Source: Candidatus Saccharibacteria bacterium oral taxon 488
GTDB lineage: Bacteria; Patescibacteriota; Saccharimonadia; Saccharimonadales; Saccharimonadaceae
DNA: 64,000 nt
NCBI GenBank assembly: GCA_010202115.1
Contig: CP047917.1
Span: 867,439 to 931,438 of the forward strand
Reading direction: 5' to 3'
The position numbers and the translations under genes are program-made. Of the stretch, positions 17,089-25,429 are shown in pieces; the first letter of the stretch is position 1, and every line of letters begins with the position of its first letter. Below the pieces are notes generated by a model that was not told the DNA's origin, ran no database searches, and saw nothing but the letters and a program-made list of their open reading frames with translations.

Positions 17089-17816
17089 TCCTCAACGTAC
17101 CTTTCCATTATGTTTTGGGCGGCTCTAAACTCTTCGTCAGTGAACGTGTGGTAATTGGCAAACTTCGGACTAATGGTGGTGCCGGTGCGAAAATGCTGCA
17201 AAGCAAACCGTTTAGCGCCTTTAACCAACTGACCAATCTTTTCAAAATCCGCGACTTCCAGCTGCTCGCGAACGATGGTCGTCCGAAACTCATGGCTAAT
17301 CCCTGAGTCAATCATCAGCCGCACATTGTCTTTGATCGCCGCTAGATCAATCGGCCGCGCCGCAATCTCCACGTATTTTTCCAATGAACCCTTGACGTCC
17401 ATAGCGATGAAGTCAATCGTCCCCTCCTCGACCATACCGCGCACCATGTCAGGATGCGTGCCGTTAGTATCCAGCTTGACATCAAAGCCGAGGCTCTTGA
17501 TCATCCGGCACAGCACCGGCAAATCCTCGTTGACTGTCGGCTCGCCACCAGAAATCACCACACCGTCCAGCCGACCAATGCGCGATTTTAGGAAAATCAT
17601 CGCCTCCTCGACCGGGATGCTCGGTGCCAAGCGTTCGGGCAGTACTAGCTCGGGATTATGGCAATAACCGCAGCGCATATTACAGCCCGAGAGAAACAGC
17701 GCTGCCGCCACATGCCCTGGATAGTCCACCAGCGACAGCTTCTGAATCCCACCAATCGCCACCCTAAGCTGGGACGGCGACGGCGCAAGCTCGCTGGTGT
17801 TCGGCGGCATCGTCAT
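17073..17816 (-). CDS. nrdG: Anaerobic ribonucleotide reductase activating enzyme (radical SAM)
   Basis: 247 aa. The radical-SAM motif CxxxCxxC is C45-N-M-R-C49-G-Y-C52, followed by HNPEL and the SAM-binding GGEP segment (VISGGEPTV). It generates the glycyl radical on NrdD using SAM and a reduced 4Fe-4S cluster. The 5' end overlaps the end of nrdD by 53 bp, a strong sign of cotranslation. The sequence before residue 20 is poorly conserved-looking, so a start at a later codon is possible. Pairing with NrdD makes nrdG preferable to pflA. Confidence 0.92.
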   Translation of the reverse strand: MTMPPNTSELAPSPSQLRVAIGGIQKLSLVDYPGHVAAALFLSGCNMRCGYCHNPELVLPERLAPSIPVEEAMIFLKSRIGRLDGVVISGGEPTVNEDLPVLCRMIKSLGFDVKLDTNGTHPDMVRGMVEEGTIDFIAMDVKGSLEKYVEIAARPIDLAAIKDNVRLMIDSGISHEFRTTIVREQLEVADFEKIGQLVKGAKRFALQHFRTGTTISPKFANYHTFTDEEFRAAQNIMERYVEECVIH

Positions 17817-19899
17817 AATGCTCCCTCATGTCAAATTCAGCCTGCTTACCGTTATTCCACTGGGAAACTGGGCGCAAGAAACCAACCACCCGCGAGTAGA
17901 CCTCAGTACTCTCGCCGCAATTCGGGCAAGCCGGGTGCTCGCCGACGATATAGCCGTGATTGGCGCAAATTGAAAAGCTTGGCGTGAAGGTAAAGTACGG
18001 CAATTTGTAGTTTTCGCAAATTGTCTTGACCAATTTCTTGAGCGTTTGTGGATCATCCATGCGCTCACCGAGGAAGAAGTGAATCACTGTACCGCCAGTG
18101 TATTTGGTCTGCAAATTATCCTGCAAATCCATCAGCTCGAACAAGTCGTCGGTGTAATTGACCGGCAAGTGGCTGGAGTTGGTGTAGAACGGATGCTTAA
18201 CCGCCGCGCCCAAACCATTGGCAAAGTGTGCTCGATCCGGGAAGCTGGCTTTGTCAATTTGAGCCAAACGGTAGGTTGTACCCTCAGCTGGCGTTGCTTC
18301 CAAATTGTAATTATTGCCAGTTTCTTTCTGGTATTCGACCAGCCGATCGCGCATAAAATCAAGTGTCTTTTCAGCAAAAGCCTTGCCCTTTTCGGTACCA
18401 ATGTCGACGCCCAGCAAATTCAGTGCCGCCTCATTTGTACCGATCAAGCCAATCGTCGAGAAGTGGTTCTTCCAGTACTCATTGAACCGCTTTTTGATAT
18501 CGCGCAGGTAAAACTTGGTGTACGGATACAGACTAATATCCGAATCGGTCAGCTGCTCCAGCACCTTGCGTTTGGTCTCCAGACTGTCGCGCGCCATGTC
18601 CATCAATTCACCCAGGCCTTTGAAAAACTCTTTCTCGTTCTTTGATTTCAGCGCCAAGCGTGGCAGGTTAATCGTCACCACGCCGATCGAGCCGGTCATC
18701 GGATTACTGCCAAACAACCCGCCGCCGCGATACTCCAGCTGGCGATTATCAATACGCAGGCGGCAGCACATCGAGCGCGCATCCTCTGGATCCATGTCGG
18801 AATTGATGAAATTCGAGAAGTACGGGATACCATATTTGGCGCTAGCTTCCCAAAGATTTTCAATGACCGGATTATCCCAGTTGAAATCCTTGGTAATGTT
18901 GACTGTCGGGATCGGGAAGGTAAAGACTCGGCCATTGGCGTCGCCCTCAGACAACACCTCCAGCAGCGCCTTATTAAGCATATTCATCTCTTCTTGGTAA
19001 TCGCCGTAGTTGGTATCCTGCATCTCACCGCCGATAATCACCGGGTTGCCGGCCATATGCTTCGGACACTCCAGATCAAGCGTGATGTTGGTAAACGGCG
19101 TCTGGAAACCAACCCGCGTTGGCACGTTAACGTTAAAGACGAATTCTTGCAGCGCTTGCTTGACCTCGTCATAGCTCAGCTTATCAGCGCGAATGAACGG
19201 CGCTAACAATGTATCAAAATCAGAGAACGCCTGAGCGCCAGCCGCCTCGCCCTGCAAAGTGTAAAAGAAATTGACCACCTGTCCAAGAGCTGAACGGAAA
19301 TGCTTGGCCGGCTTAGAGGCAACTTTACCCTTTACCCCCGTGAATCCTTTGCGGAGTAGATCCATCAAATCCCAGCCGACGCAGTAGACGCTCAGTAGGT
19401 TCAGATCGTGAATATGTAAATCGCCCTCTTTGTGCGCCCGGCCAATCTTTGGCGAATAAACCTTGTCTAGCCAGTATGTTTTGGTGATCTCTGCCGAGAT
19501 ATAGTTATTCAACCCCTGCAAGCTATAGCCCATATTAGAGTTCTCTTTGATCTTCCAGTCGAGATTGTTAATGTACTTATCAATCAAATCAACATGTATG
19601 CCCGAGGCGATCTCGCGCAACTTTTTATGCTGGTCGCGGTAAATGATGTAGGCCTTGGCGGTCTTCTTGAACTTAGAATCAATCAAAATATCCTCGACGA
19701 CATCCTGGATATCTTCAACGCCCGGCAAGCGTTTTTGATTGCGAGTTTCTAGTACCGCCAGCACCTTGTCGGTCAGTTTGACGGCCTGCTTGGCATCAAA
19801 TTCGCCAGTCTCCAGACCCGCCTTCTCGATGGCTTTCTCAATTTTTTTACGGTCAAATTTAACAGTCCGACCATCGCGTTTTTTGATTGATTTGTACAT
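17764..19899 (-). CDS. nrdD: Anaerobic (class III) ribonucleoside-triphosphate reductase
   Basis: 711 aa. An ATP-cone domain (residues about 1-95, VKFDRKKIEKAIEKAG) gives allosteric control. The C-terminal part has the zinc-binding Cys set CANHGYIV...CPNCGE and the glycyl-radical loop RVVGFLRPVSQWNNGK with the radical Gly at 673 (family form RVxGY; Phe replaces Tyr). It makes deoxyribonucleotides without oxygen, matching an anaerobic oral or sediment life. It begins after an AAGGAGGGG ribosome site and is the first gene of a four-gene operon controlled by two NrdR boxes. Confidence 0.96.
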   Translation of the reverse strand: MYKSIKKRDGRTVKFDRKKIEKAIEKAGLETGEFDAKQAVKLTDKVLAVLETRNQKRLPGVEDIQDVVEDILIDSKFKKTAKAYIIYRDQHKKLREIASGIHVDLIDKYINNLDWKIKENSNMGYSLQGLNNYISAEITKTYWLDKVYSPKIGRAHKEGDLHIHDLNLLSVYCVGWDLMDLLRKGFTGVKGKVASKPAKHFRSALGQVVNFFYTLQGEAAGAQAFSDFDTLLAPFIRADKLSYDEVKQALQEFVFNVNVPTRVGFQTPFTNITLDLECPKHMAGNPVIIGGEMQDTNYGDYQEEMNMLNKALLEVLSEGDANGRVFTFPIPTVNITKDFNWDNPVIENLWEASAKYGIPYFSNFINSDMDPEDARSMCCRLRIDNRQLEYRGGGLFGSNPMTGSIGVVTINLPRLALKSKNEKEFFKGLGELMDMARDSLETKRKVLEQLTDSDISLYPYTKFYLRDIKKRFNEYWKNHFSTIGLIGTNEAALNLLGVDIGTEKGKAFAEKTLDFMRDRLVEYQKETGNNYNLEATPAEGTTYRLAQIDKASFPDRAHFANGLGAAVKHPFYTNSSHLPVNYTDDLFELMDLQDNLQTKYTGGTVIHFFLGERMDDPQTLKKLVKTICENYKLPYFTFTPSFSICANHGYIVGEHPACPNCGESTEVYSRVVGFLRPVSQWNNGKQAEFDMREHYDDAAEHQRACAVAVPA

Positions 19900-19928
19900 A
19901 CCCCTCCTTATTATGGCAATAGCAAACC

Positions 19929-19951
19929 AGCCCCAACCTCCCCGAGGGGCT
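19929..19951 (-). repeat. GC-rich hairpin in the nrdD leader
   Basis: AGCCCC and GGGGCT arms (6 bp) enclose an 11-nt loop that itself can form CCCC/GGGG pairs. It lies in the transcribed leader, 30 bases before the nrdD ATG, and is not followed by a T run, so it is not a terminator. Function unknown. Confidence 0.4.
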
Positions 19952-19983
19952 CGTGTTGCAAAAAACGTTATTTATTTTCTAAA

Positions 19984-20031
19984 ACACCATATCTAGTGCT
20001 TAATATAGAATATACACGCGATATATAGCGT
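19984..20031 (-). promoter_or_regulatory. Tandem NrdR boxes over the nrdD promoter
   Basis: Two 16-bp near-palindromes resemble the NrdR consensus ACACTATATATAGTGT: 19984-19999 (13/16) and 20016-20031 (13/16). Their starts are 32 bp apart, about three helical turns, as in known NrdR targets. The second sits between the -35 and -10 and the first just after the -10, so NrdR binding should block transcription when dATP is high. Confidence 0.8.
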
Positions 20032-20038
20032 TTGTCAA
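20009..20038 (-). promoter_or_regulatory. nrdD promoter (-35 TTGACA, -10 TATATT)
   Basis: On the minus strand TTGACA (20033-20038) and TATATT (20009-20014) are 18 bp apart. Transcription should start near 20002, leaving a leader of about 100 nt with the GC hairpin. Confidence 0.7.
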
Positions 20039-20057
20039 CGAAAATACATTGTATTAT

Positions 20058-20597
20058 TTACATATGAGAGGCGGAAGTATTTGTTCCCTCTAGTAACGCC
20101 AAAATGTCGCGGTAAATCATATCAACAATTTCTGCCTGAGTCAGCCGTTCGCCAATTCGCCGCTCGCCTGGCACACCCAAAACGTCTTGATCTTTCCACC
20201 ACTGGCGCATCTCCGATTCGCCAAATTCATGAGCGTTTGGCTTGGTAGCGTGGCGGCGCACCGTTTCCTCAAATGATATATCAAAATAATAAATCAATTT
20301 TTCGCCCTGAAAATCATCCAGCAGCCGACGCAGCATCGCGCCGTATTTTTTATTGCTCAAAATACCTTCCAGAATCACCGTATAACCAACGTTATTGCCG
20401 TACATACATAGATCATAAATCAGCTGAATCGCCGGGTTGCTTTCACTGTCTTTCACGCGAAGCATCTCCCGCCGCACCACATCCTGCGATACCAACATCG
20501 TGCCGTAGCCTAGCTGACGCTGGAGCAAGCGCGCCGTACTGGTTTTACCGCAACCAGAATTACCACGGAGAATGATTAGTGGATGAGAGGCTGTCAC
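20058..20597 (-). CDS. P-loop kinase (AAA_33/zeta-toxin-like fold)
   Basis: 179 aa from GTG 20597, preceded by TTGGAG at proper distance. Walker A is G12-NSGCGKTS, followed by the kinase-like VSQDVVRREMLRVKD and a lid region with R-R-H-A-T-K-P. This matches small-molecule kinases of the AAA_33/uridine-chloramphenicol kinase group; an exact substrate cannot be given. It stands alone between the ABC-2 permease and the nrdD operon. No antitoxin-like gene is next to it, which speaks against a toxin role. Confidence 0.8.
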   Translation of the reverse strand: MTASHPLIILRGNSGCGKTSTARLLQRQLGYGTMLVSQDVVRREMLRVKDSESNPAIQLIYDLCMYGNNVGYTVILEGILSNKKYGAMLRRLLDDFQGEKLIYYFDISFEETVRRHATKPNAHEFGESEMRQWWKDQDVLGVPGERRIGERLTQAEIVDMIYRDILALLEGTNTSASHM

Positions 20598-20639
20598 GTA
20601 CGCTCCAACAAATCATAGATTATAACAACAGTCTCCGTA

Positions 20640-21419
20640 TTATACCCCCGTGTCTCGCCGACAAAATCCGACCACCGCCACGCCGAGTGCCACCAAGCTC
20701 ACACAAACCAAAACGACCAATTTCCCCAAGTCCAACCCGTCCATCAAAGTACCCGGAATATTGTAATAATGGATCAGCGACCAGACATCGTAGTCTTTCC
20801 AACTTTCGATCAGTTCAGCGGTAATCGATAGGGCGTACATTGCTAGAAAAATTAGGCTACCAACGCCGACAGCCAGCCCGCGCCTACCTGTCACTGCCTG
20901 AGTGACAAAGGTGAGGCTACCAAAACTAAGCCCCAAAAACCACAAACTCACACAAGCCCCGGCAACGTGCGTGAGGTTTGGGTGAAAATCAAACAGCGGA
21001 CCGATGAACGCAATGGTTATACACAGTAGCACGGGAGGAATCACCAACAATCCTGCCATCGCCACATATTTTTTTAGTACAATCATCACGCGAGTCCGCC
21101 GACTAGCAAGCAGCAACTCCAACGTGCCCGAATCTTCTTCTTGGCCAATTACCCCAGCGCCCAAAATAATCGCCGTAATCACCACCCCGACCATCGCCAC
21201 CAGCGGAAACAGCTCAATGCTCAGCCAACCTTCTGGTGTGGTGCCAATCGCCAAATCGCCAACCACTGCTTTCATGCCAGGCGGTATCATATCGATGAAC
21301 GGACTCAATTGATCGCTAAATTTATTGAACAGCGCCGAAAACAACACCGCCACAACGCTAATTCCAACGCCCAAAAACAGCGGCAACTTGTAATTTTGCC
21401 GCACCGTCTGCCACATCAT
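20640..21419 (-). CDS. ABC-2 type transporter permease
   Basis: 259 aa with six predicted helices (about 15-35, 63-90, 118-140, 150-175, 180-200, 233-252), including the ABC-2 signature area VIGQEEDSGTLELLLASRRTR that contacts the ATPase. It starts on an ATGA overlap with the ATPase gene and completes a two-gene exporter. Such pairs often export peptides, antibiotics or lipids; the substrate is unknown. A two-component system lies just upstream, as in many antibiotic-sensing exporters. Confidence 0.88.
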   Translation of the reverse strand: MMWQTVRQNYKLPLFLGVGISVVAVLFSALFNKFSDQLSPFIDMIPPGMKAVVGDLAIGTTPEGWLSIELFPLVAMVGVVITAIILGAGVIGQEEDSGTLELLLASRRTRVMIVLKKYVAMAGLLVIPPVLLCITIAFIGPLFDFHPNLTHVAGACVSLWFLGLSFGSLTFVTQAVTGRRGLAVGVGSLIFLAMYALSITAELIESWKDYDVWSLIHYYNIPGTLMDGLDLGKLVVLVCVSLVALGVAVVGFCRRDTGV

Positions 21420-22321
21420 CGCTTTGCCTCCTCGCCTTCATAATAGCGCATAAATAATTCTTCTAGTTCTAACTCTGATTCGCGCAATAGTTTTGGTTTG
21501 TACTCGGCGATAAACGAGACAAACTCCGTCGCGTCGCCCTTGACCGTAAATTCGTATTCATCGCCGCGACGTTGAACATCGGTGATGGATGGCAGTTTTC
21601 TGGCTGCCGCTAGGGACGGTTTTTTGGCAAATGTCACAATGTAGCGGTGCGTTGACAGGCGCTTCATGGCGACGATAGGTTCAATGGCAATCAATTTTCC
21701 ATCGCGAATAAAGCCAGCGCGGTGACAAATCTTTTGCACTTCGGCTAGGTCGTGGCTACTGACAAATACTGTGGCGCCTTGCTCAGAAACTTCGCGCACC
21801 AACTCGTAAAATACCTGCTTCATCAGCGGATCCAGACCGCTGGTCGGCTCGTCCAAAATCAGCAGTTTCGGGCGGTGCATAAAGGCCTGAATTAGGCCAA
21901 TTTTCTGACGATTACCCTTGGAAAGTTGACGAATCGGTCGATCCAGCGCCGCCTCAAAACGCCCAGCCAATTCATCAACATAGCGCCAATCAACCTTCCG
22001 ACCCGTCCGTGCCAAGAACTTCAGCAATTTCCGACCAGTCATAGTTTCATACAGCACGATGTCGCCCGCTAGATACCCAACCTGATCATGAAGGGCTGTT
22101 CGTTCCTTGGAATTCCGTCCACCCAGCAACTCTACCCAGCCGTCCGTCGGCCTCAAGAAATCCATCACCGACCGAATCGTTGTACTTTTACCCGCACCGT
22201 TCGGTCCCAGAAAACCAAACACCTCGCCTTCATGCAGCTCCAGCGACACATTGTTGACTGCCAGCTTATGCCCAAAGCGCTTGGTCAGCCCGTGTAACAT
22301 CAGCGGTGAAGTATCACTCAT
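21416..22321 (-). CDS. ABC transporter ATP-binding protein (DRI/BcrA-like)
   Basis: 301 aa. Walker A GPNGAGKST, signature QLSKGNRQKIGL (SKGNRQ in place of LSGGQ, usual for BcrA-type subfamilies), Walker B LLILDEPTSGLDPL and H-loop SSHDLAEV are all present. The 80-residue C-terminal extension is typical of ABC-2 drug or bacteriocin exporters. It overlaps the permease by 4 bp. No close -10 is seen before the ATG; a TATACT near 22357-22362 would give a leader of about 35 nt. Confidence 0.9.
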   Translation of the reverse strand: MSDTSPLMLHGLTKRFGHKLAVNNVSLELHEGEVFGFLGPNGAGKSTTIRSVMDFLRPTDGWVELLGGRNSKERTALHDQVGYLAGDIVLYETMTGRKLLKFLARTGRKVDWRYVDELAGRFEAALDRPIRQLSKGNRQKIGLIQAFMHRPKLLILDEPTSGLDPLMKQVFYELVREVSEQGATVFVSSHDLAEVQKICHRAGFIRDGKLIAIEPIVAMKRLSTHRYIVTFAKKPSLAAARKLPSITDVQRRGDEYEFTVKGDATEFVSFIAEYKPKLLRESELELEELFMRYYEGEEAKR

Positions 22322-22438
22322 AGCGACTTCTTATGGTCATCATTTGCTATAGTTTCAGTATATCGCATGGTAGGCTTTTACGCCACCAGATCAAAACGTA
22401 ACTTTCTTTAATTGCAAGTAGTATCAGCCAGCCAACCC

Positions 22439-23407
22439 TCAGAAATGCAAGCTGAAGGTAGAGCCCTGACCCGCTTCGCTTTTAACGCTCAATTGATAAC
22501 CGTTTTTGTCAGCCACCGCCTTAGCGATAGCTAGCCCGAGTCCATAGCCCGAACCATACCCACGCGTACGCGCTTCATCACTACGATAAAATCTGTCGAA
22601 AATTTTCGCCTGGTCTTGTTTGGCGATGCCAATGCCTTGGTCGACAACTGAGAGAGTTTGGCCGTCCAGCCGAATGACTACTGTACCACCTAGTGGCGAA
22701 TATTTGATGGCATTATCGATCAGCGTACCCAAAATTTGCGTCACCGCCGCGACTGCGACCGTGTGCGTTACTGACGGCACTTGCATATCCAGTGCCACTT
22801 GTTTTTTGTCAGCCACCGGCTGATAGCGATCAACCGTGTCGCGGACAAGTTTCGCCATATCGACCGCCTGTTTTTCAATCTGCTGATTATCGACCTGGGT
22901 AAGTTGCAACAAATTGTCCGTCAGCTCGCGTAATTTTTCAACCTCGTCAATGTTGCGCTGGAAAACTACCCTCGCCTTTTTCTCATCCAGCGTTTTTTTG
23001 CGTAGCGCCACCTCGTTGGTGGTCATTAGCGCCGTCAGTGGCGTCCGCAGCTCGTGACTAGCATCCGACACAAATTGCACCTGGGCCCGCATTGCCCGCT
23101 CAATCGGCGCCAAAGTCCGCCGCGCCAACAACAAACTCAACCAATACCCAACCAACAACATCACGCCGTTCAGCACTATCAATGACATAACGACCGACCC
23201 ACGGGTTTCGCGGTTGCGCTGCTCCAGGCGGCGACTAAACTGACGTTCGACGAGCTCTGGTGGCTGCTGAGCGTGTTCGCTCGGTGGCAATGGACGATTT
23301 AATTGCACAGAAGTGATGGCATAAATAATCACACTAAAGGCTAGCGACAGCGTCATAATCACCGCCAAGTAGCTCAGCGCTAGACGCCTGACGCGCTGCT
23401 GTTTCAT
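22439..23407 (-). CDS. Two-component sensor histidine kinase
   Basis: 322 aa. TM1 is about residues 10-32, a short extracytoplasmic loop of about 38 residues follows, and TM2 is about 71-95. The dimerisation box SDASHELRTPLTAL carries the phosphorylated His118; the ATPase part shows LIDNAIKYSP (N box), VVDQGIGI (G1), FDRFYR (F) and GYGLGLAIAKAV (G2). The short sensor loop suggests sensing within or at the membrane. ATGA overlap with the response regulator gene. Target genes may carry the TTACAG repeats described below. Confidence 0.93.
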   Translation of the reverse strand: MKQQRVRRLALSYLAVIMTLSLAFSVIIYAITSVQLNRPLPPSEHAQQPPELVERQFSRRLEQRNRETRGSVVMSLIVLNGVMLLVGYWLSLLLARRTLAPIERAMRAQVQFVSDASHELRTPLTALMTTNEVALRKKTLDEKKARVVFQRNIDEVEKLRELTDNLLQLTQVDNQQIEKQAVDMAKLVRDTVDRYQPVADKKQVALDMQVPSVTHTVAVAAVTQILGTLIDNAIKYSPLGGTVVIRLDGQTLSVVDQGIGIAKQDQAKIFDRFYRSDEARTRGYGSGYGLGLAIAKAVADKNGYQLSVKSEAGQGSTFSLHF

Positions 23408-24078
23408 GATTTATCCTCCAGTTTGTAGCCAAAGCCTGGAACGGTATGGATCAGTTTTGAGTCAAATGGTTTATCGATTTTGCGCCGCAAAAACATGATG
23501 AATAGCTCAACATTGTTCGGCAAGACATCGGCATCAAAATCCCACACGTGCGAGATGATCTGCTCTTTGGACAGGACCTTGCCAGCGTTACGCATCAGAT
23601 ATTCCAACACGGCGTATTCTTTGGCAGTTAGGCTAATTTCCTGCGCGGCACGAGTCACTTTTTTCAAACTCGGATCAAGCGTCAAATCACCAACCCGCAA
23701 GACTTCTTCCAACTTCTCGTTTGGACGGCGCAGCAAGGCACGAAGACGCGCCAATAGCACCTCAAAGCTAAACGGCTTTGCCAGATAATCATCAGCGCCC
23801 ACGTCCAGGCCCTCGACAATATCCCGCTCGGCATCACGCGCCGTCAACATCAAAATCGGCGTCTGATTACCATCTTTGCGTAGCGCCCGGCACACTTCAT
23901 AGCCATTCATTTCTGGCAGCATCACATCAAGAATAATCACATCATAGTCATCCGCCATCGCCGTCCGATACCCCTCGTCACCGTCATGCACCACGTCAAC
24001 TGCATAAGCTTCGTCTTCCAAGCCTTCCTTCAGCGACTGGGCAATCGCCACGTCATCTTCTACTAGTAAAATCCGCAT
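23404..24078 (-). CDS. OmpR/PhoB-family response regulator
   Basis: 224 aa. The receiver domain has acidic D8-D9, phospho-acceptor D51 (ILDVMLPEMNG), T-A pair and conserved Lys (DDYLAKPF); the C-terminal winged helix (residues about 125-220) ends in VPGFGYKLE. OmpR-family regulators bind direct repeats with 11-bp spacing, which is the layout of the TTACAG sites found before three genes of this window. Starts 3 bp after the DUF1697 gene and shares ATGA with the kinase gene. Confidence 0.94.
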   Translation of the reverse strand: MRILLVEDDVAIAQSLKEGLEDEAYAVDVVHDGDEGYRTAMADDYDVIILDVMLPEMNGYEVCRALRKDGNQTPILMLTARDAERDIVEGLDVGADDYLAKPFSFEVLLARLRALLRRPNEKLEEVLRVGDLTLDPSLKKVTRAAQEISLTAKEYAVLEYLMRNAGKVLSKEQIISHVWDFDADVLPNNVELFIMFLRRKIDKPFDSKLIHTVPGFGYKLEDKS

Positions 24079-24081
24079 ATC

Positions 24082-24615
24082 CTACCCCAGCATCTTTCCT
24101 AACGTATCAAATGTTCGCCCATTGCGGATAGTGATTGATGAGTAAAACTTTTCTTTCATTAGTAATTTATGGTATGACGTACGCAAAAATTCTTGCTCGC
24201 TATATTTACCCCAAAATACCGCCTTTTTACCAAAATGAATGATTTCATCATGAAGCGGCATTTGACCAATCCGCTCCTTGACATACTCAGGATCAACATC
24301 ATCGGTATAAAACAACACATCAGTCCGCGCCAGAGGCTGATGCCACCATTTCGGCAGATTTGATACTTCATCTAAATACTCATTTTTCGTCAGGATGACG
24401 TGTTTGATGGTAAACGGAAAACACCCCAACAAGATAGCAATATTCTCTTTGACTGTCGTCAGGTCATCATCAGTGTCAAATATGGCATTACCACTATTGA
24501 TATAAGTTACGATATGCTGATACCCCAAATCTTCGAGGCTCGCCGTGAGGTCTTTCATGGAGACCTTGTTTTTACCGCCGACATTGATGCCTCGAAGCAA
24601 CAGGATATATCTCAT
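24082..24615 (-). CDS. DUF1697 family protein
   Basis: 177 aa starting MRYILLLRGINVGGKNKVSM, the hallmark N-terminus of DUF1697 proteins, whose function is unknown. The open frame could be extended by 27 codons but those come from a repeated fragment of a winged-helix gene, so ATG 24615 is used; a TATACT lies seven bases upstream. It appears to be the first gene of a DUF1697-response regulator-kinase operon. Confidence 0.85.
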   Translation of the reverse strand: MRYILLLRGINVGGKNKVSMKDLTASLEDLGYQHIVTYINSGNAIFDTDDDLTTVKENIAILLGCFPFTIKHVILTKNEYLDEVSNLPKWWHQPLARTDVLFYTDDVDPEYVKERIGQMPLHDEIIHFGKKAVFWGKYSEQEFLRTSYHKLLMKEKFYSSITIRNGRTFDTLGKMLG

Positions 24616-24620
24616 ATTCC

Positions 24621-24746
24621 TTAGTATACTATCGCCTGCGCCTCCGGCCAAATTCGCTGCACCAGCCGTTTGCCGCGCATGGTTAGCCGCACCCAAGCGT
24701 CGCCGTACACCCGGTTGATTGCCATCAGTCCTTGGATATCACGAAT
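24621..24746 (-). pseudogene. Truncated 3' copy of the winged-helix gene at 26234-26506
   Basis: The minus strand encodes a remnant ending in GKRLVQRIWPEAQAI, matching the last 35 or so residues of the 26234-26506 product, with only a few replacements (for example RL in place of WL). At DNA level the two differ at many silent sites, so they are diverged paralogues. It is cut off upstream by an in-frame stop at 24747-24749 and lacks the DNA-binding half. The TetR-oxidoreductase cassette lies between this copy and the intact one. Confidence 0.65.
24623..24628 (-). promoter_or_regulatory. Leaderless-type -10 box for the DUF1697-two-component operon
   Basis: TATACT on the minus strand, seven bases before ATG 24615; it sits within the end of the truncated winged-helix copy. 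Confidence 0.55.
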
Positions 24747-24775
24747 CTACCGACAGCCACTCAGCCACCCTCCTA

Positions 24776-24804
24776 TTGACACGATGGTCATAGTTCGATA
24801 CGAT
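24776..24804 (+). promoter_or_regulatory. Promoter of the TetR-oxidoreductase pair
   Basis: TTGACA (24776-24781) and TACGAT (24799-24804) are separated by 17 bp. The -10 touches the left edge of the palindromic operator. Confidence 0.55.
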
Positions 24805-24836
24805 ATGAATGAATATAAAAAATTATTCATTCATAT
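24803..24836 (+). promoter_or_regulatory. 34-bp palindromic operator, probable TetR autoregulation site
   Basis: Two perfect 13-bp arms, ATATGAATGAATA and its reverse complement, flank the 8-bp spacer TAAAAAAT. It begins at the -10 box and ends 26 bp before the TTG start of the TetR gene, ideal for autorepression. Confidence 0.75.
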
Positions 24837-24862
24837 TATTAACATGAAGGAGGTCACCAGCG

Positions 24863-25429
24863 TTGGATAAAAGACAAGCATTAAAAATAGCTGCCTATGA
24901 TGTCTTCTCAAAAAAGGGATATAAAGAGACCGGTATCTCAGAAATTGCTAAACGTGCTGGGGTAGCAGTCGGTTCTTTCTACAACTACTACGACGGCAAA
25001 GAAACTATCTTTCTGGATGTGTACATTGAAGAAAACAATCGCATTCGCCAAGCGATGATGGACGACATTGATTGGCAGCAAGATTTGGTTGAACTTGTGA
25101 GACAGATTTTTGAACAGTCACGAAGCCTCGTTTCATCCAATAAAATTCTGGCGGAATGGCATAATCCAGCCGTCTCTCGCACACTACGTGGTTATTATTC
25201 TTCGGGTAAGGGTAAAGCCAGGAACACCTTCCATCAATTTTTGGTCGAGACCTTTACTAGTCGCATGGTAGCAGAAGGATATTCAGAGGAGAAGATTCAG
25301 GATATTTTACAGGTTTATAATTTGTTTTACTACATGGATATACATATCACTGAAGGCGATTTTCCAGGTATCAGTAGGACACTGGAGATACTTGCCACTA
25401 ACTTTGTTAAAGGGATTTTTACATCATGA
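24863..25429 (+). CDS. TetR/AcrR-family transcriptional regulator
   Basis: 188 aa starting at TTG 24863, eight bases after GAAGGAGGT; the nearer ATG (24844) opens only an 8-codon frame. N-terminal HTH: AAYDVFSKKGYKETGISEIAKRAGV followed by GSFYNYYDGKE, the canonical TetR DNA-binding domain (residues about 5-50, quoted in two parts). The C-terminal ligand domain shows no known specificity. It overlaps the next gene by 4 bp (ATGA), so it very likely controls that oxidoreductase through the palindrome upstream. Confidence 0.9.
   Translation: MDKRQALKIAAYDVFSKKGYKETGISEIAKRAGVAVGSFYNYYDGKETIFLDVYIEENNRIRQAMMDDIDWQQDLVELVRQIFEQSRSLVSSNKILAEWHNPAVSRTLRGYYSSGKGKARNTFHQFLVETFTSRMVAEGYSEEKIQDILQVYNLFYYMDIHITEGDFPGISRTLEILATNFVKGIFTS

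Noticed and set aside
17658..19206. Plus-strand frames of 70-199 codons over nrdD/nrdG
   Set aside because: Antisense to strongly conserved enzymes with intact catalytic motifs.
20058..20597. Zeta-type toxin of a toxin-antitoxin pair
   Set aside because: The fold is similar, but no small antitoxin gene is adjacent and the sequence equally fits small-molecule kinases.
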